Shown piece after piece: positions 34,551 through 41,743 of a stretch of 64,000 nt of DNA. Each line of letters starts with the position of its first letter. The stretch's first letter is position 1. This stretch comes from Fimivicinus intestinavium (GTDB lineage Bacteria; Bacillota; Clostridia; Oscillospirales; Acutalibacteraceae): assembly GCA_018715765.1 (NCBI GenBank), contig DVKY01000045.1, positions 1-64,000 of the forward strand. The letters are read 5' to 3'. The position numbers were made by a program, and so were the translations under genes. The notes beneath the pieces were generated by a model, which saw only the letters and a program-made list of their open reading frames with translations, was not told the origin of the DNA and ran no database searches.

Positions 34551-34557
34551 GGCCGTC

Positions 34558-34588
34558 TCGGCCCTGCGGCCGAAAACCTGTTTTTTAT
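34558..34588 (+). terminator. Terminator after the M14 peptidase
   Basis: Arms TCGGCC (34558-34563) and GGCCGA (34568-34573), then AAACCTGTTTTTT. Confidence 0.65.
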
Positions 34589-34727
34589 TATATACCAAAC
34601 GCCTGGCTTCCGTCCATAAAAACAGACGATCTTCTTCCGGATCAGGCAGAATAAAATAGCGAACGCCCATGCCGCAGGAAAGCCGTCAGGCCGCCGCCTC
34701 TGCGACACGGGCGCTGTTTTTTCTGAT

Positions 34728-35606
34728 TCAGCGCTTCTCTTCTAAAAGTCCCGCCGCTTTTTCATAGCCTCTGATCAGCCGGGACGCCGTTGTTTTCCAC
34801 CCTTTGCAGCGCTCATTCGGCTCAAAAAGGATCGGCGCGTCAAAGCCCGCCCAGCTGAGGGCATTGTGAATTCCCGCAAAATCCACGATTCCCTGCCCGG
34901 GCATCCAATGGCATTCATCAATGCCGTCATAATCGGAAATATGTACGCTTGCGATTTGGGGTGCAAATTCCCGCGCATACTGTACGCCGTCCGCCAAAGC
35001 CGAATTGCGTCTGGCCCGCAGGGAGGGGCACAGGCGCTGCAACCAGCGCAGGCGGGTATCCGGCGCCAAGGCCGTAAAATGATTGGTATCAAAGCACAGC
35101 CGCAGGCCCGGCACACGCCCGAGCAGCCAGCGGATCTCCGCGGGCGTATTGCCAAGGCAGGTGCGCGGCAAATTCTCCAGCGCAAGTATCCGGCCCAGCG
35201 GCTGCATATATTCCACCAGCTCCCGCAGGGATTTTGCCGCGCGCTCCAGCAGCAGGGGCCTCTCCCCCTCCCCGACCGGCTCATGGGAGCCGTGGATCAC
35301 ATAAACCCGCGCGCCGGAGCTTTCCGTTAAATCAATGAAGCGCTTAACCGCCCCCATATGCGCCAGGCGCTGCTCCTCTTCTGCGCAGGCGGGCGTCACA
35401 CTGTGCCCAAACGGCAAATGCACGGAGAAAACGGTCATCCCCGCCCGTCGGATCGCCTCCATGCAATCCGCATAGAGCGATGCCTCCATCTCATAATCCT
35501 CCCGCAGGCACAGCTCCAGGTACGCAATCCCAGCCCGCTTAAAGGCCGGTAAGCGATCCAGATAGCAGTCTACTCCACTCATCGTGGTGGACAGGCCATA
35601 GTTCAT
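34728..35606 (-). CDS. Sugar phosphate isomerase/epimerase-like TIM barrel
   Basis: 292 residues from the ATG at 35606 (AGGG 10 nt upstream; the frame runs on to 35645). AP-endonuclease-2/xylose-isomerase-like barrel with metal-ligand candidates ALENLPRT (Glu), CFDTNHF (Asp/His), HISDYDG (His/Asp) and ILFEPNE (Glu). The family includes sugar isomerases, hydroxypyruvate isomerase and inosose dehydratases; which one is not clear. It follows the iron alcohol dehydrogenase at 126 bp. Confidence 0.82.
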   Translation of the reverse strand: MNYGLSTTMSGVDCYLDRLPAFKRAGIAYLELCLREDYEMEASLYADCMEAIRRAGMTVFSVHLPFGHSVTPACAEEEQRLAHMGAVKRFIDLTESSGARVYVIHGSHEPVGEGERPLLLERAAKSLRELVEYMQPLGRILALENLPRTCLGNTPAEIRWLLGRVPGLRLCFDTNHFTALAPDTRLRWLQRLCPSLRARRNSALADGVQYAREFAPQIASVHISDYDGIDECHWMPGQGIVDFAGIHNALSWAGFDAPILFEPNERCKGWKTTASRLIRGYEKAAGLLEEKR

Positions 35607-35666
35607 CTCTCTTCTTCCCTCGGTTTCCTCAAAGCCCGGGTTCATCGGGCTCCCAATCCACGGCCA

Positions 35667-35718
35667 CAGCCCCGGTACGCCCTGCCATGCACCGGGGCTG
35701 CTCCGCTTTTTTATTTTT
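35667..35718 (+). terminator. Hairpin with T-tract facing the plus strand, between two minus-strand genes
   Basis: Perfect 10-bp arms CAGCCCCGGT (35667-35676) and ACCGGGGCTG (35691-35700), then CTCCGC and a T-rich run on the plus strand. In the minus-strand transcript the hairpin follows an A-tract and lacks a U-tract, so it should not be an efficient terminator for the dehydrogenase gene. Confidence 0.5.
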
Positions 35719-35732
35719 GCTTTAAAAACACC

Positions 35733-36902
35733 TCAGCAAAACGCGTCTGATAAAATCTCCATCACATCGCTGTCGCTGACGGCCACCGGATCCGCCTCAA
35801 ACAGGCCGCCCATCGTTTCCCTCGCGTTACACGCGAGCTCCGGGAATTCTTCAGGAGATAGGCCAAAAGAGGAGAGCGCCAGCCCGTTCACGCTGCACTC
35901 CTTCTGCAGCGCTTCTAGGGCGGTGAGAAAATCCTCCGGCCGGTCCGCATCCGTCTTGCCGAGCGCACGCGCCAACGCAACCATGCGCCCCACATTCGCC
36001 CCCAGGCGGATGAGCCTTGTGTAATAGGCAATGCTAATTGCAATCAGGGCAGCGCCATGGGGGAGCTTGGGGTGGAAGGCGCTCATCGCATGAGCAATCG
36101 AATGCTCCGAAATACAGCCGGAAAGCGTTTCCACCATACCGGAAAGCGTGTTGGCCAGCGCTACATCTCCGCGCGCCTGTAAATTGGAGCCCTCCTGCAC
36201 CGCGCGCGGGAGGCTTTTGCCGATAAGCCGCACCGCCTCCAACGCCAGCAGGTCGCTCATCGGGCTGGCCGCACGGTTCAAATACCCCTCCGTACTGTGG
36301 AACAGCGCATCAAAGCCCTGATATGCCGTCAGCCTGGGCGGAACGGACACCATCAGCTCCGGGTCAATCACAGACAGCACAGGGAATGTTTTCTCATACC
36401 CAAAGCCAATTTTTTCACGCGTCTCCTCATTGGTGGTGACCGTCCAGGGATCCGCCTCCGAGCCGGTGCCCGCCGTTGTGGTCACCGCGACGACGGGAAG
36501 CGGCGCGTTGGGCACGGGCTTTCCCCGCCCGGTCCCTCCGGAGACATAATCCCAATAATCGCCCGGGTTGCGCGCCATCACGGCAATCGCCTTTGCCGCG
36601 TCTATGCTGCTGCCGCCGCCCAGGCCCACCACAAAGTCGCAGCCCTGCTCCTGGCAGAGGGCCGCCCCTGCCATCACCTCGGCCTTCGTCGGGTTCGGCG
36701 TGATCCGGTCATAAACAGTAGCCTGTGCGCCCGCGCGCAGGAGCTGCTCCCGCACACGGTCAAGATAGCCGAATTTTTTGACAGACTGCCCGGCGGACGT
36801 TACCAGCAGCGCCTTTCGCCCAGGCAACACGCAGCCGCCCAATTGCTTCAGGCTGCCAGCCCCGTACAGCAATTTCGTAGGTAAATAAAACGTATACGGC
36901 AT
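35733..36902 (-). CDS. Iron-containing alcohol dehydrogenase
   Basis: 389 residues from the ATG at 36902 (GAAGG 7 nt upstream). GLGGGSSIDAAK is the NAD(P)-binding loop and TTAGTGSEADPWTV the nucleotide stretch. The iron site is expected around DALFHSTEGY and HSIAHAMSAFHPKLPHG. The family includes butanol, 1,3-propanediol and lactaldehyde dehydrogenases; the substrate is undetermined. Driven by a good promoter at 37027-37055 with a leader of about 115 nt. Confidence 0.9.
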   Translation of the reverse strand: MPYTFYLPTKLLYGAGSLKQLGGCVLPGRKALLVTSAGQSVKKFGYLDRVREQLLRAGAQATVYDRITPNPTKAEVMAGAALCQEQGCDFVVGLGGGSSIDAAKAIAVMARNPGDYWDYVSGGTGRGKPVPNAPLPVVAVTTTAGTGSEADPWTVTTNEETREKIGFGYEKTFPVLSVIDPELMVSVPPRLTAYQGFDALFHSTEGYLNRAASPMSDLLALEAVRLIGKSLPRAVQEGSNLQARGDVALANTLSGMVETLSGCISEHSIAHAMSAFHPKLPHGAALIAISIAYYTRLIRLGANVGRMVALARALGKTDADRPEDFLTALEALQKECSVNGLALSSFGLSPEEFPELACNARETMGGLFEADPVAVSDSDVMEILSDAFC

Positions 36903-37315
36903 CAAAAAACCTTCTTTCTCCACAATGGCTGGCATCCAAGCGCGGCAAAAAACGCTGCTCTTTCCGCACAAGCATGGCCGCCGGGCGGCCGGTTACCCTC
37001 CGCGCATGGATGCGGATATATAGCGCAATATAACGCAGCCCTCCCGAAAAGTCAAGATAAACGCAGATGAAAAAAGCGCGCGGCTGGCGAAACGGGCTTA
37101 CGGCATTCCCTGGGAAAAGCGTCGCCATACTTTCGTATTTTAAGCTTTTTCACATCGAAAATGCTGTCAACCCATTCGCCATAGAGCGCGCCGGGCCTTC
37201 AGGCGCCATTTCATCAGCGGTTTCCCGGCTTCAGGAAGGCTGCTCCGGCATATTCCTTAACATATGTTGGATTGGTCCCGTTTATTCCTGTAAACGGCAT
37301 GGCTTTCTCCTGCCC
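36903..37315. other. Leader and upstream gap of the alcohol dehydrogenase gene
   Basis: About 410 bases without a gene. The dehydrogenase promoter lies at 37027-37055; the rest shows no convincing structure or open frame. Confidence 0.45.
37027..37055 (-). promoter_or_regulatory. Promoter of the iron alcohol dehydrogenase
   Basis: Minus strand: -35 TTGACT (37050-37055), 17 nt, -10 TATATT (37027-37032). Confidence 0.75.
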
Positions 37316-38194
37316 TCAGCTGATGATTGATGAAAGGATAATATTGCCGGCGGAGGTGGTCATCTCCATCGTGCAGCCCTCCTCCCCGTAGGAAAACGTC
37401 CCGCTGGAGGAGCGCGCCGGCCCTTCAGTCACACTGGAGTCCGCCTGCCCAAATGCGTTTTGGAATTCACCCGTTCCAATCTTATAGCGCAGCTGGAAGC
37501 CCATACTCTTCGGCCATTCCAGGCGGATATCCCCTACCCCGGCATGCATGGAGAGCGATCCCGCCGCAAGGTTTCCCCCCTCCCAGGCGAGATTCCCTGT
37601 ATCTGCCGTCAGCTCTGCACGATCCACCAGGCAGCTGCGGAAGGATATGTCGCCCACCTGGACGTTGGCTTCCACCGCCTTGCAGCGCAGCCCTTCTACC
37701 ACCAGCTCGCCCACGTCAATATGCGCTTCCAGTGCGGCAAGCTGCTCCTGCGGCAAATAGATATCAGCCTCCACGCGGGAGGCCGCCGCATTCTCCGGGA
37801 GGCGGGTGCCAACGTAGAGCACGCCGCCCTCTCTCTCCAGATAGGGCAGCTGGCCGGAAGACAGCGCATCGCCCGTTCCATAATACCGGAACTGTATATA
37901 CGCAGCCCCATTCTCAGAGGGGAGCACCTGCACCTGTGCGGTTTCAAAGGCAATGTGGAGCTTTTCCTGGGGGGACACGGCAAACTCCAGAGTTGTCGTA
38001 TCCAGCAGGCTCTCGTCTCCGCCCCATCGGCGCTGCGCATACCAATCCCGCAGCGAATCTATCCATCTGTTGACGCTGCTGTTCCCCGCCGCAATCTCCT
38101 TGAGCTCCCGTGCGCCGACAGCAGCGCCGAAGCAAACCGCCAGTAGTGCGGATATCAAAAACAAAATTGCAAAAGCAAGGCAAGCTTTTTTCAT
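37316..38194 (-). CDS. DUF4097-like beta-strand repeat protein, membrane-anchored
   Basis: 292 residues. One N-terminal membrane/signal segment (~6-27), then a beta-rich region with recurring VEAxIDVGEL, VEANVQVGDISF, AELTADTGNL and MHAGVGDIRL units typical of DUF4097 parallel beta repeats. GGGAGG is 8 nt before the ATG at 38194. It follows the DUF1700 gene by 18 bp. This PadR-DUF1700-DUF4097 trio is common in Firmicutes and thought to respond to envelope stress. Confidence 0.83.
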   Translation of the reverse strand: MKKACLAFAILFLISALLAVCFGAAVGARELKEIAAGNSSVNRWIDSLRDWYAQRRWGGDESLLDTTTLEFAVSPQEKLHIAFETAQVQVLPSENGAAYIQFRYYGTGDALSSGQLPYLEREGGVLYVGTRLPENAAASRVEADIYLPQEQLAALEAHIDVGELVVEGLRCKAVEANVQVGDISFRSCLVDRAELTADTGNLAWEGGNLAAGSLSMHAGVGDIRLEWPKSMGFQLRYKIGTGEFQNAFGQADSSVTEGPARSSSGTFSYGEEGCTMEMTTSAGNIILSSIIS

Positions 38195-38212
38195 CACGCA
38201 TTCCTCCCTTTC

Positions 38213-38758
38213 TCAGCACATTTTTCGGTAACAGGCGCGCAGGCTCCAGAGGATGAGCAGCACTGCCAGCACGCCTGCACTGATAAATGCAAGCGATAAA
38301 CAGGCCAGAAACAGCGCCAGCAGCACCGAGGAGGCAAACAGCCCCGCACCAATGCCCGCCGCCAAAATGGCTGCTCCCGCCCCGGCCACAGCGACGCCCG
38401 CCGGGATGCCGGGCAGCGCGATAAAAAGAAGATCCAGCACAAACAGCACAATATAGAGCAGCCTTCCGTTGCTCCCCCGCGCCTGGGGCTGCGCCGCCGC
38501 TCTGTTCTCTGGCGTGGGCGGTTCAGGAGGCGCAGGCGGCTGGGGAAAATCCCGCGCTTCCACCCGGCTCTGCTGCAGGTAGGTTTGCGCAATCTCCTGC
38601 GGATCACCCAGCGCGCGGCAGATTTCCTCCTCGGTTTTGCCCTGCTCAAGCCCGGCCGCAAAATGCTCCTCATAATCCTGCAAAATCTCCTGCCGGTCTC
38701 TTGCCGGGAGATACAGAAGCGCCCGATGCAGCGCATTCAAAAACTCATTCTTCGTCAT
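38213..38758 (-). CDS. DUF1700 membrane protein
   Basis: 181 residues. The N-terminal MTKNEFLNALHRAL...EEHFAAGLEQGKTEEEICRALGDP pattern is that of DUF1700. A Pro-rich linker (~73-95) and three or four hydrophobic segments follow. GGAGGG precedes the ATG at 38758, which overlaps the PadR-family gene by 14 bp, so the genes are translationally coupled. Confidence 0.85.
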   Translation of the reverse strand: MTKNEFLNALHRALLYLPARDRQEILQDYEEHFAAGLEQGKTEEEICRALGDPQEIAQTYLQQSRVEARDFPQPPAPPEPPTPENRAAAQPQARGSNGRLLYIVLFVLDLLFIALPGIPAGVAVAGAGAAILAAGIGAGLFASSVLLALFLACLSLAFISAGVLAVLLILWSLRACYRKMC

Positions 38759-39071
38759 ATTGGTGCCCTCCAATCAAGTGATTGACCTGCCGTGAAAATT
38801 CTGTCCATTCCCGATAAAGCGATTCCTGCGTCTGAATCCCTTTCGGCGTCAGCCGGTAATATTTCCGCGGCGGACCTTCCGGGGATTCCCGCAGCGTCAC
38901 CTCAAAATAGCCCTCGCCGCGCAGGCGGCGAAGGATCGGGTAGATCGTCCCCTCTGAAATGGAAATCTCGCTGCTGATCGCCTCCGCCAGCTCATAGCCA
39001 TATTTTTCGCCCTGCCGCAGCAACGTCAGCACACACAGCTCAAGCGCGCCTTTTTTAAATTGAACATTCAA
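38745..39071 (-). CDS. PadR-family transcriptional regulator
   Basis: 108 residues from a TTG at 39071 with GAGG 8 nt upstream. Winged helix with GALELCVLTLLRQGEKYGYELAEAI-like start and SEGTIYPILRRLRGEGYF (the PadR hallmark). It should repress its own three-gene operon; the ligand is unknown. The promoter lies at 39129-39157. Confidence 0.9.
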   Translation of the reverse strand: MNVQFKKGALELCVLTLLRQGEKYGYELAEAISSEISISEGTIYPILRRLRGEGYFEVTLRESPEGPPRKYYRLTPKGIQTQESLYREWTEFSRQVNHLIGGHQYDEE

Positions 39072-39128
39072 ACCGTTCACCTCGTTTTTTCTTCTCTTGG
39101 AAAAGGCGTAATAGTTTATCGCTTATAC

Positions 39129-39157
39129 AGCATATCACAAGGTACTGTTTATTGCAA
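39129..39157 (-). promoter_or_regulatory. Promoter of the PadR-DUF1700-DUF4097 operon
   Basis: Minus strand: -35 TTGCAA (39152-39157), 17 nt, -10 TATGCT (39129-39134), about 60 bp before the PadR start. Confidence 0.6.
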
Positions 39158-39299
39158 TATAGTTGGCGAAAATTTTTTCTGTTGAATTTGCCAGGCCGTT
39201 TTCAGCAGCAGGAAAAAATATCGCTTTTCGCGGTGGGTATGCTAAGAGAAAAGAAAGGAACGGCGCCAATCAGGAGCCGGTAAAAAATGGTGGTTAAAA

Positions 39300-40358
39300 A
39301 TGATTCAGAAACAAATGAAAAAATTTTTGCGTCCGGCGGCGGCCGCCCTGTTCCTGCTGCCCGCCCTGCTGCTTTCCCCTGCCGGCGCGCTGGAGCGTGC
39401 GGATATCCATATCGAAGGGACGCTCACCGTGCCAGGCGCCGGGAGTATTCCTCAAATCTCGGCAAACGGCGCGCCGGCTTACAGCATGTTGGCCGATGCT
39501 TCTCTTCCGGAATCCGGACTTTTTCAACCGACGGAATATGGGGACGCAGGGCTTCAGGCGATCCTCACCGCCGGATTCCCGCTTGACGAGTTGGGGCTTC
39601 AGAAGAAATACAGCGTATCTGACGACGCTGCGCGCGTGGCCACGCAGCAGGCCATTTGGCTCTATATGGCCGGGTGGAAGACGGAGGCCGGGCAGGCAGC
39701 CAGCAGTGATTCGGACTATCTGGATGCGTTGCTGCAAGCAGCGGAGGAGCCGCTCTTTCAGCCACCCGGTATCTCCGTTACTCCGCTCAACCCGGTTTTT
39801 CAAAAACAGGAGGACGGCCTTTATCACTCCGAGATACTGACGGTAGAGGATTTAACCGGAAGTATTTCCGTGGATGCAGAAGACGGCGTTCAGCTCTTGG
39901 CGGAGGATGGCTCTGCCATTACCGCCCTGCGGAAAGGGGACCGCTTCATTTTGACGGCGGCAGAGGATCTCACAGAAATCGTCTTACAGGTCACGCACCG
40001 GTTCCCACAGGCTGTGCCTGTGCAATACAGCCCGCTTACCAGCGGCGGGCAAGCAGGCCCGATTGTGCAGGCGCAGCAGCAGGAGCAAACGCGCGTCGGC
40101 ACATGGCGTTTCGCCCTGCCGCTCGACACCTCTTCCGGCAGCGCGCAGGAGCCTATGAAGGGGGAAGAGCCCTCCGCAGCAACCCGGAAGGAGAGCGCCA
40201 CCCCCACATCGGAGGATATCCCCTATACAGATTCCCCCGACACGGGCGGCTCCGGCGCGGCCTTCCCGGCGGCAGCGCTGCTTGGGCTCTGCTGGGTAGC
40301 CACAGGCCTGACAGGGCTCTGGAAGCGCGTGCACCGCACAAAAGGGCAAAAGAATTAG
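39300..40358 (+). CDS. Thioester-domain-like surface protein lacking the thioester cysteine
   Basis: 352 residues with a signal peptide (~1-30). ATQQAIWLY (114-122) is the glutamine-side motif of Cys-Gln thioester adhesin domains. The paired AYC motif appears as AYSM (60-63), with Ser62 where the Cys is expected. A beta-rich middle part and a Thr/Ser-rich stalk follow. SPDTG (312-316), a hydrophobic helix and a basic tail make a sortase-type anchor close to the (S/P)PxTG motif. Without the Cys no internal thioester can form, so binding would be non-covalent. GGTGG is 6 nt before the ATG. Confidence 0.75.
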   Translation: MIQKQMKKFLRPAAAALFLLPALLLSPAGALERADIHIEGTLTVPGAGSIPQISANGAPAYSMLADASLPESGLFQPTEYGDAGLQAILTAGFPLDELGLQKKYSVSDDAARVATQQAIWLYMAGWKTEAGQAASSDSDYLDALLQAAEEPLFQPPGISVTPLNPVFQKQEDGLYHSEILTVEDLTGSISVDAEDGVQLLAEDGSAITALRKGDRFILTAAEDLTEIVLQVTHRFPQAVPVQYSPLTSGGQAGPIVQAQQQEQTRVGTWRFALPLDTSSGSAQEPMKGEEPSAATRKESATPTSEDIPYTDSPDTGGSGAAFPAAALLGLCWVATGLTGLWKRVHRTKGQKN

Positions 40359-40387
40359 ATGACAAACCGCTTTTCATATGCTATAAT
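40359..40387 (+). promoter_or_regulatory. Promoter of the 40438 gene
   Basis: -35 ATGACA (40359-40364), 17 nt, perfect -10 TATAAT (40382-40387), 50 bp before the start codon. Confidence 0.65.
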
Positions 40388-40437
40388 GATTGCCAATGAT
40401 TAGAGACAAGCATATGAGCGGAGGAGAATCAGCCAGC

Positions 40438-41322
40438 ATGGAAATCAAAGAGGCATTGGCTCTCATTTTTAAGGGCGTTGCGCCCGTCCTTTCGGAAAAC
40501 GGGTTTGAACCGGTTTATCCGGCAGGCGTTCGGAAGTCGGAGGCCCCTATTGAGGAGCAGGAGGGCAAGCTCCGGCTCAGCTTTCAGGGGGAAAAGGGCG
40601 CTGTGCGGATTGAATACCGGGAGCAGCGGATCTTCCTTCTGTGTACGGATATCAATGCGGCCGAGGCCACGGACGAGGACTATAAGCAGGCCTCGCTCTC
40701 CCTGTTTGATCCCGCCGGAATTGACGATAAGGATATTCGCTATATCGGAAACGAATTTACAGACACCATCCGGCAAAAATTTGGCAAAAAAACACGCAGC
40801 ACAGCAAAATCCAAGCTGCCCACACCCGTCTCCAAATCAGCCGCCAAGAGCGGCGCGTTGGCCTACGATCCAAACACATTGGCCAGCCGGTTTACCACCA
40901 TGTACCCGGAGCTGCGGGAGGCTTACCGGGCCAATGTTGAAAAATATGGAGACTTTCTTGCAGAGGAGTTCTTTGTCCACTACGGGACGCCGGCCGCTAT
41001 GCAGACCATCCGGCAAAATGATAAGCAGCGTATGAAGAAACTCTTCAATTTGCTGAACGATATCTATGAAGACGGCACCAACGAGACCCAGAGCCTCATC
41101 GCCGTCACCATTCTCGGCGCGATGCACACGGACGCGCAGCTGGTGGAAAACGCACGGGAATATATGAGCGATACACTCTCCCAGCCGGTTTTGGCCGTAA
41201 TCAAATATCTTAATTCCCCGGCTGGCAAGCGTGCGGAGAAAAAGCTGGAAAACCCGCCGCCCTACAAACCCAAAAAGGCAAAAAAAGAAAAAGGGATGCT
41301 CCGCCAGATGCTTGGCCTGTGA
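40438..41322 (+). CDS. Conserved hypothetical protein, cytoplasmic
   Basis: 294 residues from the ATG at 40438 (GGAGGAG about 11 nt upstream). No signal or membrane segment. The first ~110 residues look alpha/beta (LIFKGVAPVLSENGFEPVYP, then alternating strands). A Lys/Ser-rich linker follows (~120-140), then a helical domain with a long YEDGTNETQSLIAVTILGAM stretch and a Lys-rich tail. I do not recognise a named family. It has its own promoter and terminator, so it is probably a stand-alone gene. Confidence 0.75.
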   Translation: MEIKEALALIFKGVAPVLSENGFEPVYPAGVRKSEAPIEEQEGKLRLSFQGEKGAVRIEYREQRIFLLCTDINAAEATDEDYKQASLSLFDPAGIDDKDIRYIGNEFTDTIRQKFGKKTRSTAKSKLPTPVSKSAAKSGALAYDPNTLASRFTTMYPELREAYRANVEKYGDFLAEEFFVHYGTPAAMQTIRQNDKQRMKKLFNLLNDIYEDGTNETQSLIAVTILGAMHTDAQLVENAREYMSDTLSQPVLAVIKYLNSPAGKRAEKKLENPPPYKPKKAKKEKGMLRQMLGL

Positions 41323-41360
41323 GCTTGTATGGCGCTTTGCCTGCAATTGATTTTTCACCA

Positions 41361-41390
41361 AAACGCCTCTGTTCCAGAGGCGTTTTTCTT
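41361..41390 (+). terminator. Terminator after the 40438 gene
   Basis: Perfect arms AAACGCCTCTG (41361-41371) and CAGAGGCGTTT (41375-41385) with a TTC loop and TTC tail. Confidence 0.85.
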
Positions 41391-41549
41391 TGTCCCTCGC
41401 CGCTTCTGCCGGTTGCAGAGAGCTTCCCGCTTCCATTTTGCGGCGGCAGGCAGAGCAGGCTGCTTCCTGCACCGTCGGCCGCCATGTTTCCGCAAAGCCA
41501 AATTTGTAATACAGAAATTTATTTTCTTTGATTTTTGTAGCGTACGCCC
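41391..41549. other. Spacer between terminator and nrdD promoter
   Basis: No gene or repeat recognised; the nrdD promoter and NrdR boxes begin at 41550. Confidence 0.4.
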
Positions 41550-41578
41550 TTGACAGGCAACAAGATGTGCTATATAAT
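41550..41578 (+). promoter_or_regulatory. nrdDG promoter
   Basis: Consensus -35 TTGACA (41550-41555), 17 nt, consensus -10 TATAAT (41573-41578). Confidence 0.88.
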
Positions 41579-41615
41579 AGCAATCGCTGCACGGGAATTA
41601 CACTATATCTAGTGT
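41568..41615. promoter_or_regulatory. Tandem NrdR boxes
   Basis: Box 2, ACACTATATCTAGTGT (41600-41615), is a near-perfect NrdR box. Box 1, TGCTATATAATAGCA (41568-41582), is a weaker palindrome overlapping the -10. Centres are about 32 bp apart, the three-turn spacing usual for NrdR pairs. NrdR represses ribonucleotide reductase genes when dATP is high. Confidence 0.85.
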
Positions 41616-41743
41616 TTATTCAGGTTAATCTTATTTATATATGATGCTCGGTGGACATGCCGGCCCATAGGTGCGGCATTCCTGTGCAAGGGCGCTGAAA
41701 TGGATCGTTGGTTTCTTTATTTTTGATAGGAGGAGTTGGGCGC

